5,850 bases of DNA from Bacteroidota bacterium (GCA_003696875.1 RFHL01000287.1:1-5850); one strand, 5' to 3'. Counted from the first letter of the stretch, positions 1 to 5,850 are shown. Notes: generated by a model not told the origin, from the letters alone. Made by a program: numbers and translations.

Positions 1-1
1 A

Positions 2-886
2 TACATCTCGCTCGACCCCGCCATGCGGGGCTGGATGAATGAGGGACGCTCTTACATCCCGCCGGTGCAGCTAGGCGAGGTCATGCGGGCCCTCACCGTC
101 GGGGTGGTGGTCAGCTCACGGCACCCGGATTTTCGCACGGGCGACTATGTGAGCGGCGCCGGCGGGGTACAGTGCTATTTCACCGCTCCAGGGCCTCAGC
201 TCACCCGGGTAGATCGCAGCCAGGCCCCTCTGCCCACCTACCTGAGCGTACTGGGCATGCCGGGTTTTACCGCCTATTTTGGCTTGTTGGAGGTGGGCCA
301 GCCCCGGCCGGGGGAGACGGTCCTCGTCTCGGCTGCAGCCGGGGCCGTGGGGAGTGTGGTCGGGCAGATTGCCCGCCTCAAGGGCTGCCGCGCCGTCGGC
401 ATTGCCGGCGGGCCCGAGAAGTGCCAGTACCTCACCGAGGTGCTGGGCTTCGATGCCGCCATCGACTACAAGCAGGGCAACCTGCGGCAGGGCATCAAGC
501 AGGCCTGCCCCGAGGGGGTGGATGTCTACTTCGACAATGTCGGGGGCGACATGCTCGACACGGTCCTCACCCGCCTGCGCCGGCGGGCGCGGGTGGTCAT
601 CTGTGGGGCGATCTCGCAATACAATCAGGCCGGCTATGCCGGCCCGCGCAACTATATGTCCCTGCTCGTGAACCGAGCCCGCATGGAGGGCTTCGTCGTC
701 TTTGACTACCGTGAGCGCTATCCCGAAGCCTTGCGGGAGATGAGCACCTGGCTTGCCTCTGGCAAGCTGCGGACCCGCGAGCACATCTTCGAAGGGCTCG
801 ACCGCTTTCCCGAGGTCCTCCTCCGCCTTTTCACCGGCGAAAAACTCGGCAAGCTCGTCCTCAAGGTCAATGCCCTGGATGACTAA
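2..886 (+). CDS. NADP-dependent oxidoreductase, zinc-free MDR family (5' partial)
   Basis: This is a medium-chain dehydrogenase/reductase of the zinc-free PTGR/leukotriene B4 dehydrogenase/curcumin-reductase-like branch, predicted to reduce the C=C bond of alpha,beta-unsaturated ketones or aldehydes with NADPH in the cytosol. The frame is open to the left edge, and residues before the first ATG (YISLDPA) match the family, so the ATG at 23 is internal. Of 294 visible residues, the family features in order are the DPAMRGWM segment (5-12), the LGMPG.TAY segment (about 84-91), the glycine-rich cofactor loop AAAGAVGS (111-118), GIAGGPEKC (133-141, whose Lys is the usual NADP 2'-phosphate contact), YFDNVGG (176-182) and the C-terminal TGEKLGKLVLKV. 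No structural-zinc Cys cluster is visible. About 40 N-terminal residues are missing compared with the usual 330-340. It ends with TAA at 884-886, converging on the next gene. The family assignment is secure; the true substrate cannot be read from sequence. Confidence 0.93.
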   Translation, partial: YISLDPAMRGWMNEGRSYIPPVQLGEVMRALTVGVVVSSRHPDFRTGDYVSGAGGVQCYFTAPGPQLTRVDRSQAPLPTYLSVLGMPGFTAYFGLLEVGQPRPGETVLVSAAAGAVGSVVGQIARLKGCRAVGIAGGPEKCQYLTEVLGFDAAIDYKQGNLRQGIKQACPEGVDVYFDNVGGDMLDTVLTRLRRRARVVICGAISQYNQAGYAGPRNYMSLLVNRARMEGFVVFDYRERYPEALREMSTWLASGKLRTREHIFEGLDRFPEVLLRLFTGEKLGKLVLKVNALDD

Positions 887-888
887 AT

Positions 889-923
889 GAGAGTCGAGAA
901 GAGAGAAGCGAGAATAGAGACCA
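889..923. repeat. Purine-rich low-complexity tract between convergent genes
   Basis: Just after the oxidoreductase stop, the + strand is almost purely purine, built of degenerate GAGA units (for example GAGAAGAGAGAAGCGAGA). A similar purine-rich tract lies at about 1503-1545 on the other side of the SHOCT gene, and both contain GAGAAT. It has no coding quality and no hairpin with a T-run, so it is not a recognisable terminator. The rest of the 84-bp gap (924-970) holds nothing I can name. Confidence 0.4.
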
Positions 924-970
924 ACTGCTTTGGAAAGAGGTATGCCGTCAGGTTTCTTCGCTCCGCGCTC

Positions 971-1501
971 TCACCCCTCTGCGAGGATTTTCGCCTTCTG
1001 CGCCTGAAACTCTTCCTCGGTCAGGATGCCCTTTTCGCGCAAGGCGCTGAGGCGCTCCAACTTGGAAATCAGGTCATCTTCCGGGGCGGCGGCTTGCGTC
1101 TTGGGGGCGGCCTTTTGCTGCCCCACAAAATTGCCGATAAAGTTAAAGACCTTGGCCGGCATCTGAGACTGGTTCCAGCTCCCAATCACGGTTGTGACGG
1201 CCAGGGGCCATAGGAGCAGCATGCCTACTGTGCCTCCTGCCACCTTGTCCAGCCATTGGCCAGCCCCGATCTCGACATTGAGGTTGTCACCCGCCTGGGC
1301 GAGGACAATGTTCAGGGCCGTCGACATGCCGGTAATTTTGCGCTAGCCAGCGGCTTGTTCGATCTGGACCAGGGTATTGCCGTCTTCGGTTTGCAGCGCC
1401 TGGAAGCGAAAGTCCTGGCCGGTAAGCCAGCCTTCGAGGGCGTTTATGAGTTCGCTTATGTCCAGTCCGGGAGCCTGATAGCTGCGGGTTTGATTTGCCA
1501 T
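971..1501 (-). pseudogene. SHOCT-domain membrane protein, interrupted by in-frame TAG
   Basis: Reading the - strand from the ATG at 1501, one continuous frame of 176 sense-plus-interrupted codons runs to the stop at 971-973, broken only by TAG at codon 53 (bases 1343-1345). The upstream part (MANQTRSYQAPGLDISELIN...) is a soluble N-terminal region. After the stop the frame continues as RKITG, so the local motif reads G-stop-RK where homologues I recall have GWRK; one G-to-A change (TGG to TAG) would explain it. Next come GDNLNVEIG, a membrane segment (about residues 87-107), an Ala/Pro/Gln linker and a C-terminal SHOCT domain (about 143-174, DDLISKLERL...LTEEEFQAQKAKIL). SHOCT is a short helical oligomerisation-type domain often found at the end of small membrane proteins; the cellular role is unknown. 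No Shine-Dalgarno precedes the start. Possible explanations are a recent nonsense mutation, a sequencing error, or restart at the ATG at 1327, which would give a 118-residue protein keeping the membrane and SHOCT parts. Confidence 0.8.
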
Positions 1502-1546
1502 AGGAGTAAGAGATAGGTGAGAATCGTGAAGGGGGGAAAAGTGAGA

Positions 1547-1577
1547 TCAATATACAGATCGGGGTCTTGCCGAAAAA
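1547..1577 (-). promoter_or_regulatory. Candidate Bacteroidota-type promoter for the SHOCT gene
   Basis: On the - strand, TATATTGA (1554 down to 1547) resembles the Bacteroidota -7 element TAnnTTTG with mismatches in the last two bases. It lies about 46 bases upstream of the ATG at 1501. A T-run (1577 down to 1573) sits 18 bases further upstream, near the place of the -33 element, but lacks its G. The match is weak, and position is the main support. Confidence 0.22.
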
Positions 1578-1601
1578 GTTGGAGTGGAAAGGGAGGACCC
1601 G

Positions 1602-1640
1602 AAAAAAAACAGGCAGCCCGCCCGAAGGCGCACTGCCTGT
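1602..1640 (-). terminator. Intrinsic terminator of the Do protease gene
   Basis: On the - strand, ACAGGCAG (1640-1633) pairs with CTGCCTGT (1616-1609). Inside this lies a second stem, CGCC with GGCG, closed by a four-base loop (1619-1630). Eight T residues follow directly (1609-1602). It lies 40 bases beyond the protease stop at 1680 and points the right way to end its transcript, separating it from the SHOCT gene downstream. Confidence 0.9.
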
Positions 1641-1662
1641 GCACGAAGCATGGTCACACCCA

Positions 1663-1689
1663 GCTTACATTCCACCGGCTTACATTCCA
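1663..1689. repeat. Tandem 12-bp repeat across the protease stop codon
   Basis: GCTTACATTCCA occurs at 1663-1674 and again at 1678-1689, a period of 15 bases. The second copy contains the protease stop codon and last codons; the first lies just past the stop. Because the period is a multiple of three, the downstream copy repeats ATG TAA in the same frame, so readthrough would add only four residues after the first stop before stopping again. It looks like a small slippage duplication. Confidence 0.75.
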
Positions 1690-3176
1690 AAAGCGTAGTA
1701 GAAGGTTCGGGGGTAGTTTTCGTAGCGACCCTCCATCATTACGCCGCCTTTTTTATCCGCCAGGACCTTCTGTACATCCTCCGGGCTCTTGATCTTCTCC
1801 CCGTCGATATGGGTGATGATAAAACCCTCCCGCACATCGGTTTCGCGACTCAGTTTGCCGGGGCGGAGTTGGGTAATCTTCACCCCATGATCCAGCCCCA
1901 GTACCTTGAGTTCATCGCGGTCCAAAGCGGCGAGGTCCACCCCCAGTTCATTCAGTACGCTGAGTTCGGCCTCGGCTACGAGCTCGGTATTGCCTTCGCG
2001 GTTGCGTAGGGTTACTTCAAAGGTTTTTTCCTTCCCATCGCGCTGCACCTGCAGCTCGACTTTGTCCCCGGGGCGACGGGTGCCCACTGCGGCGATCAGT
2101 TCGGAGGACTGGCGTACCGGCGTCCCGTCTACCGACAGGATCACGTCGCCTTTCTCAATCCCCGCCGCCTCGGCGGCGCTATTGGACACCAGGCTGTCGA
2201 CATATACCCCTTCGGTGATGTCCAGGTCATGTTCGCGGGCCAGGGTGGCGTCCAGGCTGCGGATGATCACGCCCAGGTAACCACGCTGTACGGTACCATA
2301 TTGCAGCAGATCCTCCATCACCTTACGCACGATGCTCACCGGCACGGCAAAGGAGTAGCCGGAGTAGGATCCGGTGGGGCTGGCGATGGCCGTGTTGATG
2401 CCAATCAGATTGCCATTGAGGTCCACCAGGGCGCCCCCGCTGTTGCCGGGGTTTACGGCCGCATCGGTCTGGATAAAGGACTCGATGGCGGACTGATCCC
2501 GGAGGATGTTGATGTTGCGGGCTTTGGCACTGACGATCCCGGCAGTTACGGTGGAGTTGAGGTTGAATGGGTTACCAATAGCGAGGACCCACTGCCCGAC
2601 GCGTACGTCGTCCGAGTTGCCCAGCGTGACGGCGCTCAGGTCATCGCCCTCGATTTTGAGCAGGGCAAGGTCGGTGGAGGGGTCTACGCCGACCAGATCG
2701 GCCTTGAAGGTGCGGTTATCGTGCAGGGTGACTTCGATGTCATCGGCCTTGTCGATCACGTGGTTGTTGGTGACGATGTAACCGTCATCCGAGATGATGA
2801 CGCCGGAGCCGGTGCCGATGGCCGGCTGAGGCTGCCCGGGCGAGCGCTGCGGACCGGGGCCGAAGAAGAATTCATCCCCAAAGAAATCCCGGAAGGCCTC
2901 GGGCAGGTTGGGGGTCGCCCCGCGGCCGCTTGGCCGCAGTTGGGTGGAGCGGATGTGTACCACCGTCGGCATGACGCGCTCGGCGGCGCCGGTAAAGTCC
3001 GGGCCAGGGGTGTCATGGGCATCGTAGCGACTGATCAGGGCCGGGGCCTGGTTGCTGTGCTCAATGCGGAATACCTTTTCCTTTTTCGGGTTGAAGGCAT
3101 AGTTGAGTCCGACGGTAAAGAGGCTGCCCAGCATGGCAGCAAAAACAAGTAGGGCGAGATCTTTTTTCTGGAACAT
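1680..3176 (-). CDS. degP: Periplasmic Do/HtrA-family serine endoprotease (DegP/DegQ-like)
   Basis: This is an S1C-family protease/chaperone that degrades or holds misfolded proteins in the periplasm. The 498-residue protein has a hydrophobic N-terminal signal or anchor (about residues 7-26, after KK), then a Gly/Pro-rich loop (80-117). The trypsin-like domain (about 120-285) has the full catalytic triad: His139 in TNNHV, Asp169 in DPSTDLALLKI, and Ser246 in NPGNSGGAL. Two PDZ domains follow (about 297-392 and 405-495); PDZ1 contains RGYLGV and PDZ2 includes GFIITHIDGE. The protein ends in YYAFGM, a tail I associate with Bacteroidota homologues. Length is normal for a two-PDZ Do protease. The ATG at 3176 is the right start because it precedes the signal segment directly; there is no Shine-Dalgarno, as is usual in this phylum. 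It is transcribed alone, divergently from the T9SS gene, with its own terminator. An 8-bp direct repeat upstream could be its control site. Nothing appears damaged. DegP and DegQ cannot be told apart from sequence. Confidence 0.96.
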   Translation of the reverse strand: MFQKKDLALLVFAAMLGSLFTVGLNYAFNPKKEKVFRIEHSNQAPALISRYDAHDTPGPDFTGAAERVMPTVVHIRSTQLRPSGRGATPNLPEAFRDFFGDEFFFGPGPQRSPGQPQPAIGTGSGVIISDDGYIVTNNHVIDKADDIEVTLHDNRTFKADLVGVDPSTDLALLKIEGDDLSAVTLGNSDDVRVGQWVLAIGNPFNLNSTVTAGIVSAKARNINILRDQSAIESFIQTDAAVNPGNSGGALVDLNGNLIGINTAIASPTGSYSGYSFAVPVSIVRKVMEDLLQYGTVQRGYLGVIIRSLDATLAREHDLDITEGVYVDSLVSNSAAEAAGIEKGDVILSVDGTPVRQSSELIAAVGTRRPGDKVELQVQRDGKEKTFEVTLRNREGNTELVAEAELSVLNELGVDLAALDRDELKVLGLDHGVKITQLRPGKLSRETDVREGFIITHIDGEKIKSPEDVQKVLADKKGGVMMEGRYENYPRTFYYAFGM

Positions 3177-3242
3177 ATCGTTGAAGGGTTATGGCTGATT
3201 CGATGAGTTTTTCGTGCGTGCCTGGCAATGGGCTATCCTGGG

Positions 3243-3250
3243 GAAATTTA
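3243..3250 (-). promoter_or_regulatory. Candidate -7 element of the protease promoter
   Basis: TAAATTTC on the - strand matches the Bacteroidota -7 consensus TAnnTTTG at all positions but the last. It lies 67 bases upstream of the protease ATG. No clear TTTG is present 19 bases further up; the TTTAACA repeats lie there instead, which would fit a promoter that needs an activator. This is position plus a partial match only. Confidence 0.3.
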
Positions 3251-3272
3251 CGCAAGTGCCTCATGACCTGTT

Positions 3273-3291
3273 TGTTAAAGAAGTGTTAAAG
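3273..3291. promoter_or_regulatory. Direct repeat TGTTAAAG x2, operator-like
   Basis: TGTTAAAG occurs at 3273-3280 and 3284-3291, perfect over 8 bases, with a 3-base spacer and an 11-base period, close to one turn of the helix. On the - strand it reads CTTTAACA-CTT-CTTTAACA, about 97-115 bases upstream of the protease start and about 100 bases upstream of the divergent secreted-protein gene. If the -7 element at 3243-3250 is real, the repeat overlaps the -33 region, a common position for an activator. The bound regulator is unknown. Confidence 0.4.
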
Positions 3292-3341
3292 GGCTGTCAG
3301 GTCGTGAATGGTCTTGATGGCCAGGCGAATACTGAGGGAAT

Positions 3342-3372
3342 TTTGCCCCTTGATCCGGTAGCCTTAACTTGA
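3342..3372 (+). promoter_or_regulatory. Candidate Bacteroidota-type promoter for the secreted protein gene
   Basis: TTTG at 3342-3345 is followed after exactly 19 bases by TAACTTGA (3365-3372). This fits the -33 TTTG / -7 TAnnTTTG arrangement of Bacteroidota sigma factors, with mismatches in the last two bases of the -7 box. Transcription would begin near 3378, leaving a very short leader before the ATG at 3387 or 3393. Spacing is the best support. Confidence 0.32.
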
Positions 3373-3386
3373 AGGCCCCACATGGC

Positions 3387-4490
3387 ATGTGTATGAAAAA
3401 GACCCTGATCCTCACCGCCCTCTGTTTGGCCCTGTTCTCTCTGGCCGCCCAGCCTCGCATCCTCTTTCTGCGGGGAGGCTCCGGTACGGGGGGCTTCCTG
3501 GAAGGTGGCGCCGATGAGCAACTCTCCGATATCACCGATTTCTCCATCCAGGGGGGCAATCATGGCTGGGGGCAGCTGGCCGATACCCTGCGGGCTTACG
3601 GATTTGAATTGGTGCAGCACATAGAGGGCCCGGCCTCCAACCCTGCGCCGGTGCCGCTGGATACCATGGACCTGAGCCGCTACGCGGTCATCGTCTTCGG
3701 GTCCAACAATGCGGCCTATCCCCCGGCGGCGGTGGACGCAGTGGAGGCCTACCTGCGGCAGGGCGGCGCCGCCCTCTTTATCAGCGATGCCAACTGGGGG
3801 CAGGACTGGGGCGATGCGCCGAGTTCGGATCAACCGTTTCTCGACCGCCTGGGCTGGACGATGAACCAGGACCGGGGGGTATATGCCCTCCAGGCCACCG
3901 AATTTCTTGAGCCTTCTCACCCCATCCTCGTTGGGATCAGCGCTTTTGATGGTGAGGGCGTATCGCCTGTTACCCTGGCAGATACGGCCGTGGTGGGGGT
4001 ACAGACGACCCTACTGGCCCCGGCCAAGGGACAGGTGCGCCGCAACGACGCCCCGGGCGCCGGCAGCTCAACCAACGCCACCCCCAACGATGCTGCCCTG
4101 ATTGTTGCCACGATAGACCAGGGGCGTGTCGCCGGTCATTTTGATCGGAACACCTTCTTCAACCTCAATGGAGCCGGGACCAGCATTACCCGTCTGGACA
4201 ATGCCCGCTATGCGGTGCAGCTATTTACCTGGCTGGCCGAGGCGGGTGGCCCGGCGGCGGGACTGGAGTCCCCGGACGGAGCGGTGCGGGTATATCCCAG
4301 CCCGGCAAAGGACTATTTTCAGGTGGACCTCCCGCAGAGGCCAGCCGGACAGCTAGCGTTGCTGGATCTCCAGGGCCGGCTTTGCCGGCGCTATGCGGGG
4401 AGCGGCCCCTATTCGGTGGCTGGCCTCAAACCCGGCAGCTATATCCTGCGTATCCCCGACGGGCGTACCGCCCGGGTGGAAGTCCGCTAG
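3387..4490 (+). CDS. T9SS-secreted protein with GATase1/ThuA-like N-terminal region
   Basis: The mature protein should cross the inner membrane by Sec and the outer membrane by the type IX system. I number from the ATG at 3393, which begins a classic signal peptide (MKKTLILTALCLALFSLAAQ); the ATG at 3387 adds two residues and is equally possible. Residues 22-285 look like a class I glutamine-amidotransferase/ThuA-type alpha/beta fold: strand RILFLRGGSG (22-31), a helix with GWGQLADTLRAYGFEL, strand YAVIVFGSNN (97-106), a helix, then GGAALFISDANWG (124-136), and later GRVAGHFDRNTFF (244-256). I see no nucleophile Cys in a G-x-C elbow, so amidotransferase chemistry is unlikely. Residues 293-365 form a type A sorting domain: VRVYPSPAKDYFQV, ALLDLQGRL, LKPGSYILRI. 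Such domains are cleaved and the protein is anchored or released at the surface. The gene stands alone and converges on another T9SS cargo gene. I do not recognise the N-terminal family; substrate and function are unknown. The secretion call is firm, the fold call moderate. Confidence 0.9.
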   Translation: MCMKKTLILTALCLALFSLAAQPRILFLRGGSGTGGFLEGGADEQLSDITDFSIQGGNHGWGQLADTLRAYGFELVQHIEGPASNPAPVPLDTMDLSRYAVIVFGSNNAAYPPAAVDAVEAYLRQGGAALFISDANWGQDWGDAPSSDQPFLDRLGWTMNQDRGVYALQATEFLEPSHPILVGISAFDGEGVSPVTLADTAVVGVQTTLLAPAKGQVRRNDAPGAGSSTNATPNDAALIVATIDQGRVAGHFDRNTFFNLNGAGTSITRLDNARYAVQLFTWLAEAGGPAAGLESPDGAVRVYPSPAKDYFQVDLPQRPAGQLALLDLQGRLCRRYAGSGPYSVAGLKPGSYILRIPDGRTARVEVR

Positions 4491-4501
4491 CCTCGCCCAG
4501 G

Positions 4502-4531
4502 AAAAAACCCCCGGCCTGGGAAGGCCGGGGG
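4502..4531 (-). terminator. Intrinsic terminator of the SprB-repeat protein gene
   Basis: A perfect 9-bp GC stem (4508-4516 with 4523-4531) closes a six-base loop. On the - strand it is followed by six T residues (4507-4502), so it ends the transcript of the gene stopping at 4557. On the + strand the same hairpin lies 17 bases after the stop of the secreted-protein gene but has no T-run, so it would be at best a weak or transcript-protecting hairpin for that gene. Confidence 0.88.
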
Positions 4532-4556
4532 CGTAGCTCCGCGATGGATCTCCAGG

Positions 4557-5850
4557 CTACTGCCGCAGCAGGCGCTGCGTCACGCTCCCCAGCGGGGTGC
4601 GCACTTGCAGCAGGTACACCCCGGCGGGCAATTGCTGCAGATCCAGGGTTTCCCGATGCTGAAGGCGGGCGCTCAGCTCCTGGTTGTGTACCAAACGTCC
4701 CAGCTCGTCATACAGACTCAGCTGCACGGCCTGGGCTTGCCGCAGGTCCAACTGGAGCTGGACCAGGCCCTGGGTGGGGTTGGGCGTCAGTTGCAGGAAG
4801 TCGATTCCGGCCAGGGCGGCTCCGATGCCTACGTTGGAGAGGACCTCGATGCTGTCCACATAGACACAACCGGTAGAGTCGGTTACCGTGACGGTATATA
4901 GGCCAGCGGAAAGTCCGACGGCTGTGCTCCCGGTCTGGTTGTTCGGGTCATTCCACATGTAGGTGGCTGAGCTGAGGGGTACGCCGACGGTAGCCGTTCC
5001 GTTGCCCGTGCCATTGTCAGGGGTGGAGCTGAGGTCCAGCGCGATGCTGGTACAAGCGGTAACCTCTATGCTGTCGCGATAGGTACAGCCCACCGAGTCG
5101 GTAACGGTAACCGTATAGGTGCCGGGGGTAAGTCCCATGGCCATACTTCCGCTTTGGCTATTCGGGTCGTCCCACAGATAGGTGACCGGTCCGATGGTTC
5201 CCCCTACGGTGGCGGTCCCGTTGCCGGTGCCGTTGTCGGGAGTCATAGTGAGGTCCAGCGTAAAGCCGGCACAGTCGGCGATCCGGGGCCGGATAAAGCG
5301 CGCCGTGGCGATCCCGCTCGCCGTCCAGGTGGTCAGGTCGGTGGAGAAATAGTTGACCCCGGGGGTGAATACATTCTGGCTTTGACGCAGGAAAATCCCT
5401 GCTTCATCCTCATATACTCCGATGCCATAGGTGCCGGGAGGCAAGGTGAGGGTAAAGGGTAGAGGCAGGAAGTATTCGTTGACATTGGAGTCGAGGATCA
5501 CCGGGTCCCCGGTGAAGAAGGGTGCCATGGTGGGGGCACCTCCAGTGGTGGCGACAAAGACGGCGTAAGTCGTATCCCCATGCTGAGGCGTTTCAATCTC
5601 AATATCAATCCCGATCAGCGGGGCCGATACCGGGAAGGAGTGCAACACGACGGCCATAGCGGTGCTGGAGGAAGAGACGACATAGCCGCTGCCACCGTTG
5701 TGGATGCCGTCGTCACGGGCCAGTAGGCTCTCTGTGACCTGCAAGGTGTAGCGGAGGGTGTCGTTTTCCGGTACCTCGTCGGTAGCCCCCGAGAGTTGGG
5801 CATAGGCGGTAATGGCGTAGGTCCCCTGACCATCCGGGGTAAAGGGATCA
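4557..5850 (-). CDS. T9SS-secreted multidomain protein with SprB repeats (5' partial)
   Basis: The reading frame is open from the right edge (first full codon at 5849) to the stop at 4557-4559, giving 430 visible residues; the start is outside. The TTG at 5744 is internal, because coding continues upstream with a beta-rich module (GTYAITAYAQL...ENDTLRYTLQV, 9-38). Then comes a beta-sandwich-like region opening with ARDDG (44-48) and including a PPGTYGIGVYED strand pair, up to about 192. Two tandem SprB repeats follow (193-265 and 266-336), each with TPDNGTGNGTATVG, a YxW strand, GLxxGxYTVTVTDSxGC and DSIEV. A linker leads to the type A T9SS sorting domain (351-430): LTPNPTQGLVQL, LYDELGRLV, LPAGVYLLQV. 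SprB repeats are known from the large gliding adhesin SprB of Flavobacterium and from many Bacteroidota surface proteins. I infer an exported adhesin-like or surface structural protein; there is no catalytic motif in the visible part. Residue numbers count from the window edge. Confidence 0.93.
   Translation of the reverse strand, partial: DPFTPDGQGTYAITAYAQLSGATDEVPENDTLRYTLQVTESLLARDDGIHNGGSGYVVSSSSTAMAVVLHSFPVSAPLIGIDIEIETPQHGDTTYAVFVATTGGAPTMAPFFTGDPVILDSNVNEYFLPLPFTLTLPPGTYGIGVYEDEAGIFLRQSQNVFTPGVNYFSTDLTTWTASGIATARFIRPRIADCAGFTLDLTMTPDNGTGNGTATVGGTIGPVTYLWDDPNSQSGSMAMGLTPGTYTVTVTDSVGCTYRDSIEVTACTSIALDLSSTPDNGTGNGTATVGVPLSSATYMWNDPNNQTGSTAVGLSAGLYTVTVTDSTGCVYVDSIEVLSNVGIGAALAGIDFLQLTPNPTQGLVQLQLDLRQAQAVQLSLYDELGRLVHNQELSARLQHRETLDLQQLPAGVYLLQVRTPLGSVTQRLLRQ
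4842..5273 (-). repeat. Two tandem SprB repeats, period 219 bp (73 residues)
   Basis: Repeat 1 spans 5273-5055 and repeat 2 spans 5054-4842. By eye about 47 of 73 aligned residues are identical. Conservation is strongest in the TPDNGTGNGTATVG and YTVTVTDS segments, and weakest in the loop after TVG and at the first residues. Each repeat begins with a Cys and has another Cys near its end (the GC of TDSxGC), so disulfides within or between repeats are possible. Confidence 0.88.

Noticed and set aside
116..784. - strand open frame (222 codons) opposite the oxidoreductase
   Set aside because: It lies wholly antisense to a clear MDR-family gene, and its composition is typical of a shadow frame.
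887..1213. + strand open frame whose ATG directly follows the oxidoreductase stop
   Set aside because: It starts in the purine-rich tract (Arg/Glu/Lys low complexity) and then runs antisense to the SHOCT domain, so the tight spacing is accidental.
1287..1644. Two overlapping - strand frames between the SHOCT and protease genes as extra small genes
   Set aside because: One overlaps the true N-terminal half of the SHOCT gene in another frame, and the other starts inside the terminator hairpin. Neither has a recognisable motif.
2229..3152. Long + strand open frame (307 codons) opposite the protease gene
   Set aside because: It is Gly/Val/Asp-rich with no recognisable domain, and lies antisense to a protease with a full catalytic triad and PDZ domains. 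It is a shadow of GC-rich codon bias.
3369..3386. TTG start upstream of the secreted-protein signal peptide
   Set aside because: It would add KAPHG-type residues before a textbook signal peptide and would overlap the candidate -7 box; the ATG at 3387 or 3393 fits better.
3297..3920. - strand open frame (207 codons) across the divergent promoter region and the start of the secreted-protein gene
   Set aside because: No domain is recognisable, it is antisense to a signal peptide and conserved alpha/beta motifs, and it crosses the promoter region.
4842..5273. CRISPR-like or mobile-element repeats
   Set aside because: The 219-bp units are in-frame protein repeats of the SprB type without spacers, inverted ends or transposase.

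Overview
The window suggests a fairly GC-rich Bacteroidota genome, most likely of the Saprospiria/Lewinella kind. Two proteins end in a type IX secretion (T9SS) type A sorting domain, and one of them also carries SprB-type repeats. The Do-family protease has the C-terminal tail I associate with Bacteroidota homologues. None of the three starts visible in the window has a Shine-Dalgarno sequence. The taxon call is an inference from these traits, not a database match.

Layout from left to right: (1) a zinc-free, NADP-dependent MDR-family oxidoreductase on the + strand, cut at its 5' end by the window edge (2-886). (2) A small membrane protein gene with a C-terminal SHOCT domain on the - strand (971-1501). 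An in-frame TAG at codon 53 interrupts it, exactly where a Trp codon is expected. (3) A complete periplasmic Do/HtrA serine protease on the - strand (1680-3176), followed by a strong intrinsic terminator (1602-1640). (4) A 210-bp divergent promoter region with an 8-bp direct repeat spaced one helical turn apart. (5) A secreted protein on the + strand with a GATase1/ThuA-like N-terminal region and a T9SS sorting domain (3387-4490). (6) A hairpin terminator (4502-4531) between convergent genes. (7) The 3' part of a large T9SS-secreted protein on the - strand with two SprB repeats (4557 to the right edge).

The genes do not form an operon: each complete gene looks like its own transcription unit, and orientations alternate. 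The only functional theme is the cell envelope, with two T9SS cargo proteins next to a periplasmic quality-control protease. I see no defence system, mobile element, CRISPR array, tRNA or rRNA. The points most worth a second look are the amber-interrupted SHOCT gene, the operator-like direct repeat upstream of the protease, the small tandem duplication covering the protease stop codon, and the unrecognised N-terminal domain of the secreted protein at 3387-4490.
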